From an uncultured Collinsella sp. (GTDB lineage: Bacteria > Actinomycetota > Coriobacteriia > Coriobacteriales > Coriobacteriaceae): DNA of 7,580 bases. Every line of letters starts with the position of its first letter. Within the stretch, counting starts at the first letter, position 1. Of the stretch, positions 6,667 through 7,580 are shown in pieces. The notes under the pieces were generated by a model. It saw only the letters and a list, made by a program, of their open reading frames with translations. It was not told the DNA's origin and ran no database searches. The stretch is from positions 1-7,580 of the forward strand of contig USOF01000044.1 of assembly GCA_900556285.1 (NCBI GenBank), given 5' to 3'. Made by a program: the position numbers and the translations under genes.

Positions 6667-6673
6667 GTAAACT
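6645..6673 (+). promoter_or_regulatory. Candidate promoter of the tRNA-Gln gene
   Basis: TTGCGA (6645-6650), a 17-base spacer and TAAACT (6668-6673) form a well-spaced sigma-A-type promoter that overlaps the last codons of the preceding gene. Transcription would begin about 25 bases before the tRNA, typical for a separately expressed tRNA. Confidence 0.5.
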
Positions 6674-6704
6674 AGACGAGTTGCTTTTGGGCAACACCAC
6701 ACAT

Positions 6705-6779
6705 TGGGACGTAGTTCAACGGTAGAACTCCGGTTTTTGGTGCCGGCTGTTGGGGGTTCGAATCCCTCCGTCCCAGCCA
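6705..6779 (+). tRNA. tRNA-Gln (anticodon UUG)
   Basis: The 75 bases fold into a full cloverleaf. The acceptor stem TGGGACG/CGTCCCA pairs at all seven positions. The D stem is GTTC/GAAC, the anticodon stem CCGGT/GCCGG, and the T stem GGGGG/CCCTC with loop TTCGAAT. The anticodon TTG at 6737-6739 reads the glutamine codon CAA. The discriminator is G6776 and the CCA end is encoded. Sequences resembling its T-arm and 3' end recur in the next 250 bases. Confidence 0.97.
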
Positions 6780-6788
6780 TTAAAACTG

Positions 6789-6825
6789 AGCGCCCTAAGC
6801 CCATAACGGCCCAGGGCGCTTTCTT
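6789..6825 (+). terminator. Rho-independent terminator of tRNA-Gln
   Basis: AGCGCCCT (6789-6796) pairs perfectly with AGGGCGCT (6813-6820) across a 16-base loop and is followed by TTCTT. It lies nine bases after the tRNA CCA end. Confidence 0.8.
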
Positions 6826-6830
6826 GTGGG

Positions 6831-6951
6831 CAAGCGGAGGAATTCGAACCCGCAAGGGTGCGGAGCTGAGGAAACGCGAAGCGTTTTCCAGCGCAGCACG
6901 CAAGGAGCGAAGCGACGCAGCGGGGCGCGGCCGCCGACCAGGCGGACGCGG
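6831..6951. repeat. GC-rich interspersed repeat, long copy, with T-arm-like end
   Basis: Bases 6831-6866 and 6912-6951 match a contiguous second copy at 7013-7084. In this copy a segment of about 45 bases (6867-6911), which includes a hairpin GGAAACGC/GCGTTTTCC at 6870-6889, separates the two matching parts. Bases 6835-6853 match the reverse complement of the tRNA-Gln T-arm (6752-6770) at 17 of 19 positions. Frames through it are open on both strands because of base composition, but none has a gene-like start or family resemblance. Confidence 0.7.
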
Positions 6952-6966
6952 AATCCCTCCGTCCCA
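6951..6966 (+). repeat. 16-base copy of the tRNA-Gln 3' end
   Basis: GAATCCCTCCGTCCCA is identical to bases 6760-6775, the 3' half of the T loop through the acceptor stem of tRNA-Gln, displaced by 191 bases in the same orientation. This resembles an attachment-site duplication or the leftover of a second tRNA copy. No integrase gene is present. Confidence 0.7.
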
Positions 6967-7012
6967 CACCAGCCAAGAGCCCCTCACGTCAAGCAAATCG
7001 AGCCAACGCCGC

Positions 7013-7084
7013 CAAGCGGAGGAATCCGAACCCGCAAGGATGCGGAGCGACGCAGCGGGGCGCGGCCGCCGCAGGCAGACGCGG
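7013..7084. repeat. GC-rich interspersed repeat, short copy
   Basis: This is the second copy of the element at 6831-6951, without the 45-base middle segment. The T-arm-like piece (7017-7035) differs from the first copy at one of 19 positions. The common core AGCGACGCAGCGGGGCGCGG is exact in both. Past the core the copies diverge by small changes (GACCAGGCGG against GCAGGCAG). Confidence 0.7.
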
Positions 7085-7085
7085 T

Positions 7086-7142
7086 GTCGGCACTTGGGGA
7101 CGCTCCTAAGTGCCGACATTATAGGAACGTCCCCAAGTGCCG
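7086..7142. repeat. Nested REP-like palindrome
   Basis: CGGCACTTGGGGACGCTCCT (7088-7107) is mirrored by AGGAACGTCCCCAAGTGCCG (7123-7142), pairing at 19 of 20 positions around a 15-base loop. That loop contains AAGTGCCGAC, which can instead pair perfectly with GTCGGCACTT at 7086-7095 to form a smaller hairpin. The layout resembles extragenic palindromes mobilised by REP-associated tyrosine (IS200/IS605-like) transposases; no transposase is encoded here, so that link is inferred. Confidence 0.75.
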
Positions 7143-7177
7143 GCTCGGGACTATTTTCGAGGACCCTCCGAAGGACT

Positions 7178-7407
7178 GTGGCCAAAAAACGGCAAATATG
7201 AGTACTGTTACCGTTGTAGCTACATTATTTTCGTTAATAAAAGAAGATCTTAATGAGATTTATTCGCATCAAGGTCTTCCTTTAATGAACACTTGAGGAG
7301 ATACGGCAGCTTATCTGCTCGATCGACACGTCAAATCACCTTAAATGTGGTCAAAATTACTGCTACTAAAAGAGTATCAGTACTCATATTTGCCGTTTTT
7401 TGGCCAC
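7178..7407. mobile_element. MITE-like AT-rich element with 30-bp perfect terminal inverted repeats
   Basis: Bases 7178-7207 are the exact reverse complement of 7378-7407 (30 of 30; core CGGCAAATATGAGTACTG). The element is 230 bp, its interior is clearly AT-richer than the flanks, and it encodes no transposase. Similarity between the two sides continues weakly inward (GTAGC-containing segments). A 9-bp internal hairpin (GAAGATCTT near 7243 against AAGGTCTTC near 7272) is also present. No target-site duplication is evident. A non-autonomous inverted-repeat element is the best reading; a large regulatory palindrome is the alternative. Confidence 0.65.
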
Positions 7408-7418
7408 GGCTCTTTATA
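7390..7418 (+). promoter_or_regulatory. Weak candidate promoter spanning the right end of the inverted-repeat element
   Basis: TTGCCG (7390-7395) lies inside the right terminal repeat and TTTATA (7413-7418) lies outside it, 17 bases apart; TATAGA at 7415-7420 is an overlapping alternative. If used, the repeat would supply the -35 region of the following gene. The -10 match is poor. Confidence 0.3.
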
Positions 7419-7445
7419 GACACCCTGTACAGCGACGGTGGTAGA

Positions 7446-7557
7446 TTTCGGAACGTGTCCGTCAGCCCCGTTCCGAAAAGCGAGCCGCATGCAACGGCCA
7501 AGCCACGACAGGCCCCGGGAGAGCGGGGACACCGGCTTAGGTTTATCGCGAGTTCCG
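7446..7557 (+). ncRNA. Candidate structured 5' leader RNA of the gene starting at 7578
   Basis: TTTCGGAACG (7446-7455) pairs perfectly with CGTTCCGAAA (7469-7478). AAGCC/GGCTT (7500-7504 with 7534-7538) encloses CCCCG/CGGGG (7513-7517 with 7524-7528), and GCCG/CGGC (7484-7487 with 7495-7498) forms another small stem. Bases 7449-7460 (CGGAACGTGTCC) can instead pair with GGACAC (7527-7532) and GTTCCG (7552-7557), the latter close to the ribosome binding site, so two exclusive folds are possible. There is no T-tract. It does not fit the T-box, TPP, FMN or SAM-I cores I could check by eye. Confidence 0.45.
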
Positions 7558-7564
7558 CACGAAC

Positions 7565-7580
7565 AGGAGGCCACTTAATG
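7565..7580 (+). CDS. Start of an unidentified gene (only the ATG is inside the window)
   Basis: A perfect AGGAGG Shine-Dalgarno sequence (7565-7570) lies seven bases before ATG 7578-7580, which is the last codon of the window. Nothing of the product can be seen. The long structured leader upstream hints at a gene controlled after transcription starts, such as a translation or metabolism gene, but this is a guess from context. Confidence 0.6.

Noticed and set aside
6760..6966. Integrated genomic island between tRNA-derived att sites
   Set aside because: The direct repeat spans only 191 bases and no integrase or cargo is present; at most a remnant.
6831..7142. CRISPR array
   Set aside because: The repeats are two unequal copies plus an unrelated palindrome, with no regular repeat-spacer periodicity and no cas genes.
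6631..7296. Several overlapping open frames of 86-184 codons on both strands through the tRNA and repeats
   Set aside because: They include tRNA and palindrome sequence, lack ribosome binding sites and show Arg/Ser-rich low-complexity products typical of translated repeats.
7198..7296. 32-codon open frame inside the inverted-repeat element
   Set aside because: It begins in the terminal repeat with no Shine-Dalgarno sequence and its product shows no known motif; possible but unsupported.
7420..7577. T-box leader
   Set aside because: No antiterminator core of the GGGTGG(N)ACCGCG type and no terminator stem with a T-tract.

Overview
The window looks like a contig end from a high-GC, gut-type actinobacterium of the class Coriobacteriia, most like Collinsella. 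That placement rests on codon and base composition, the Shine-Dalgarno-led genes, the type of PTS and lipoprotein genes, and the style of the intergenic repeats; no database search was made. The first 33 bases are not genomic: they are the complete Illumina Nextera read-1 transposase adapter, so real sequence begins at base 34 and the gene there is cut by the contig end.

Left part (34-2029): a truncated solute-binding lipoprotein of an ABC importer on the minus strand, with a structured leader; a long bidirectional terminator (997-1043); then a GntR/HutC-family repressor gene on the minus strand. It is divergent from a large plus-strand PTS gene, and the shared intergenic region carries two neat palindromes that are good operator candidates.

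Middle part (2030-6666), all plus strand: an 816-residue protein that joins a MalX/glucose-type PTS permease (EIIC then EIIB) to a complete Cof-type HAD phosphatase; a trans-type polyprenyl diphosphate synthase; and a cytoplasmic-looking protein with two peptidoglycan-binding domains and an unassigned C-terminal domain. The repressor and the PTS-phosphatase fusion probably form one sugar-uptake unit: the permease imports and phosphorylates a sugar, the repressor probably senses a phosphorylated sugar through its UTRA domain, and the fused phosphatase could process or clear that phosphorylated product. The prenyl synthase and the peptidoglycan-binding protein have no obvious link to it beyond position.

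Right part (6667-7580): a tRNA-Gln(UUG) gene with its own promoter and terminator, then about 750 bases with no convincing protein gene. This stretch is a stack of repeats: two copies of a GC-rich element whose ends resemble the tRNA T-arm, a 16-base copy of the tRNA 3' end, a nested palindrome of REP type, and a 230-bp AT-rich element bounded by 30-bp perfect inverted repeats (MITE-like). The window ends with a structured candidate leader RNA and a perfect ribosome binding site in front of an ATG that is the last codon of the window.
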